Shown piece by piece: positions 4,403-6,461 of a stretch of 6,461 nucleotides of DNA (positions are counted from its first letter, which is position 1; the number at the start of each line of letters is the position of its first letter). The DNA lies in NCBI GenBank assembly GCA_003527555.1, contig DPWT01000040.1, forward strand, positions 1-6,461, written 5' to 3'. This DNA comes from Verrucomicrobiales bacterium (lineage in GTDB: Bacteria > Verrucomicrobiota > Verrucomicrobiia > Verrucomicrobiales > Akkermansiaceae). The translations under genes and the position numbers were made by a program. The notes under the pieces are model-generated. The model was not told where the DNA came from, did not search any database, and saw nothing but the letters and a program-made list of their open reading frames with translations.

Positions 4403-6461
4403 ATGATTCGATTTCTCTATCTGCTACCGATCTCGATTGTCTCGATCCTTGGTATTTCCCAGGGAGAAGAGAGAGTCGTTAGCTACAATCGCGAAGTGCG
4501 CCCGATTCTCTCGGAGAATTGTTTCACCTGCCACGGCTTCGACAAGGACAAACGGGAAGCCGATCTGCGACTTGATACCGAGAAGGGGGCGAAGGAGTCT
4601 GCGATTGTTGCGGGCAATGCCAAAGCCTCTGAGTTATTCAAGCGAATCGTCTCAAGAGACCCGGATGAGGTGATGCCCCCTGCAGATTCCATTTATAAAC
4701 TAACACCAAGCCAGGTGGAGACACTACAGCTTTGGATTGATCAGGGAGCGAAGTATGAAGAACACTGGGCATACAAAAACCTGAAACTTCCCGCAGTTCC
4801 GGATTTTGGTGAGACAGGCGCGATCGATTCTTTTCTGCAACGCACATGGAAAGAGTACGGGGTCTCACCTGTGGTCAAGGCCGATCCACGCGTCCTAATT
4901 AGGCGTTTGAGTTTTGATCTGCGGGGACTACCGCCAACACCGGAAGAGGTTACTGCATTTGAAAACGATCACTCACCCACCGAGTATGCTAGGCTGGTCA
5001 AGCGATGGACTGAATCAGTGGAACATGCCGAGCACCAAGGCCTACTGTGGCTAGACCTCGTACGCTGGGCTGATTCATCGGGTATGGTCAGCGACGAACC
5101 AATCGCCACCGGGCACTACCGAAAATACGTCATCAAGGCGTTCCGTGACAATATTCCATTTGACCGTTTCACCCGCGAGCAGCTCGCCGGTGATCTCCTG
5201 CCGAAACCAACATGGGACGCATTGGTGGCATCAGGGTATAATAGACTGGTTAAAACAAACAGCGAGGCCGGCGTGATTGAAAAGGAGGCGCTGCATGCTC
5301 TGAAGGGCGAACATGTTAGATCCCTAGGCACGGTCTGGCTCGGCGCGACAACCGGCTGCGCAGAATGCCATGACCACAAGTATGACCCCATTTCAGCCAG
5401 GGACTACTACGCGCTTGGAGCATTTTTCGATGACCTGATAGAAGTGGGTGTCTATCAACCGGGAGACCGACGGGCACCCATTCATTACCTTCATAACGAA
5501 CCCGTAAACATGGAAAAAGACAGGGAACTGAGTGCCATAGTCGAATCCTTGCGACAAGAGCTTTATGGCATCGATGCAGATGCCAAGGAAATCGTAGACT
5601 GGGAAAAGGAATTCATCAATCAGAGCAATGCGACAAAAAAGAAAAAGGGCACAGTCGATTGGCCATGGGTGCCCGCGGCATTGCCAGCAGCCAAGGTGAT
5701 CAAGGGTGACTTCACAATCACGCCCGATGGACGAGTCACAACCGCTGGCACCGGCGAGCTCCATCGTCATTCAGCGGGTGAGTTTTTGAGCCCAGATCCG
5801 GCAGCTGGAAAGGCCAAGGGCTATTACGTGGAGGCAACACTGGATCCAGCGGACACGCCGGAGCTGATCGCCGTTCAGCTCATCAACGGAGCCTACGGCC
5901 GTGTCGGATGGCACCAAGAATATCACTCCACCTTCTACTGGGGGCCGAAAGATCACGCGCTGCTGAAGAAAGTTTACCCATGGCTTGATCCTAAAAATCT
6001 GGTATACCTCGGAGATCTGCCAGAGGCAGGGAAACGTGTTAGACTCGATATCCCCGCCAATAAAATCCCAAAGATGCCATACGCAACCGCTGGCATGGCA
6101 TGGCTGCATGTCGGCGGCAAAGTGACTTGGGGAAACAGCGGGTATCACACCGACCCGCACCATACTTTTCTGAACGGCAGCCATACCTCGCTGATCCGAT
6201 ACTGGTGGGATCTGCCACTCAACCGTGACGACCGAAATAAGTTTCCCACCTTGGTCGGTTCTTCCATACGCATGGCAAAAAAAGACCGCCGACCCATCCA
6301 CGAGAAAGTGATCCGAGTCGCATTCGCAGAGAGCAAGCGCCCGGACTCAGCCGTAAACCTGAATGACCTACTCCGTCGGTTGGCGCTGCTTCGGCGTCAT
6401 AGCGAGACAGCTTTGGTCAGCAAGACAGGCCCGAGAAAAACGCCTCGTTTGCTTAAGCGCG
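4403..6461 (+). CDS. Exported planctomycete-type cytochrome c / DUF1549 protein (3' end off the window)
   Basis: The frame is open for 686 codons from the ATG at 4403 to the right edge. Residues 1-22 are a Sec signal peptide (hydrophobic core 4-18). Residues 25-116 are the PSCyt1 cytochrome c domain: haem motif C40-F-T-C43-H44, then M91-P92-P93 carrying the likely axial methionine, then LTPSQVETLQLWIDQGA. DUF1549 spans about 140-350, with RRLSFDLRGLPPTPEEV, W-A-D-S-S-G, FTREQLAGDLLP and a second CxxCH at C319-A-E-C322-H323 followed by DHKYDP. A coiled, lysine-rich stretch (about 375-415) leads into a beta-rich segment (about 419-590) ending in AWLHVGGKVTWGNSGY. The last residues, TALVSKTGPRKTPRLLKR, match the lead-in to DUF1553, so that domain should begin just past the edge. 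Such proteins are numerous in planctomycetes and verrucomicrobia, often near DUF1501 genes and sugar-degradation enzymes; a redox role in carbohydrate breakdown is suspected but unproven. No Shine-Dalgarno is visible. The start is fixed by the signal peptide. It diverges from the PAS-AraC gene. Confidence 0.93.
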   Translation, partial: MIRFLYLLPISIVSILGISQGEERVVSYNREVRPILSENCFTCHGFDKDKREADLRLDTEKGAKESAIVAGNAKASELFKRIVSRDPDEVMPPADSIYKLTPSQVETLQLWIDQGAKYEEHWAYKNLKLPAVPDFGETGAIDSFLQRTWKEYGVSPVVKADPRVLIRRLSFDLRGLPPTPEEVTAFENDHSPTEYARLVKRWTESVEHAEHQGLLWLDLVRWADSSGMVSDEPIATGHYRKYVIKAFRDNIPFDRFTREQLAGDLLPKPTWDALVASGYNRLVKTNSEAGVIEKEALHALKGEHVRSLGTVWLGATTGCAECHDHKYDPISARDYYALGAFFDDLIEVGVYQPGDRRAPIHYLHNEPVNMEKDRELSAIVESLRQELYGIDADAKEIVDWEKEFINQSNATKKKKGTVDWPWVPAALPAAKVIKGDFTITPDGRVTTAGTGELHRHSAGEFLSPDPAAGKAKGYYVEATLDPADTPELIAVQLINGAYGRVGWHQEYHSTFYWGPKDHALLKKVYPWLDPKNLVYLGDLPEAGKRVRLDIPANKIPKMPYATAGMAWLHVGGKVTWGNSGYHTDPHHTFLNGSHTSLIRYWWDLPLNRDDRNKFPTLVGSSIRMAKKDRRPIHEKVIRVAFAESKRPDSAVNLNDLLRRLALLRRHSETALVSKTGPRKTPRLLKR

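Noticed and set aside
5116..6301. Three nearly contiguous minus-strand open frames (5116-5391, 5393-5770, 5771-6301) opposite the DUF1549 gene
   Set aside because: They look like an antisense gene at first, but the sense frame has clear family motifs throughout, and the antisense products have no recognisable domain and break at stops. They are shadow frames.

Overview
The window looks like chromosomal DNA of a Planctomycetota/Verrucomicrobiota-type bacterium, more likely a verrucomicrobium. The main evidence is a planctomycete-type cytochrome c/DUF1549 protein. It is supported by a Tat-exported Gfo/Idh/MocA oxidoreductase, LamG-type domains, roughly even GC content and mostly absent Shine-Dalgarno sequences. 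The phylum call is inferred from these families, not from a marker gene. There are four protein genes, no RNA genes, no mobile elements and no CRISPR array.

Layout: (1) Positions 1-1832, minus strand, carry a metallophosphoesterase that continues as a transmembrane helix, a proline-rich stalk and a LamG-like domain; its 3' end lies off the left edge. (2) Positions 1833-2089 are intergenic, with a 10-bp direct repeat that may be an operator and a clear intrinsic terminator serving the next gene. (3) Positions 2090-3451, minus strand, carry a complete Tat-signal Gfo/Idh/MocA oxidoreductase. (4) Positions 3452-3571 are a short gap with no convincing signal. (5) Positions 3572-4312, minus strand, carry a complete PAS-AraC transcription regulator. 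(6) Positions 4313-4402 are a compact divergent promoter region. (7) Positions 4403-6461, plus strand, carry a Sec-exported PSCyt1/DUF1549 protein that runs off the right edge just before the expected DUF1553 domain.

Working model (inference): the right-hand part is a small catabolic module. A soluble PAS-AraC regulator, transcribed divergently from the cytochrome c/DUF1549 gene, probably controls that gene and perhaps the oxidoreductase behind it. Both enzymes are predicted to be exported, which fits the large sets of exported carbohydrate-modifying enzymes in this superphylum, but no substrate can be read from the sequence. The metallophosphoesterase-LamG gene is separated from this module by the terminator and is probably a separate unit. 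Its architecture, a cytosolic phosphoesterase joined through the membrane to an extracytoplasmic LamG domain, is the most unusual item here. I did not find a clear new defence or mobile system.
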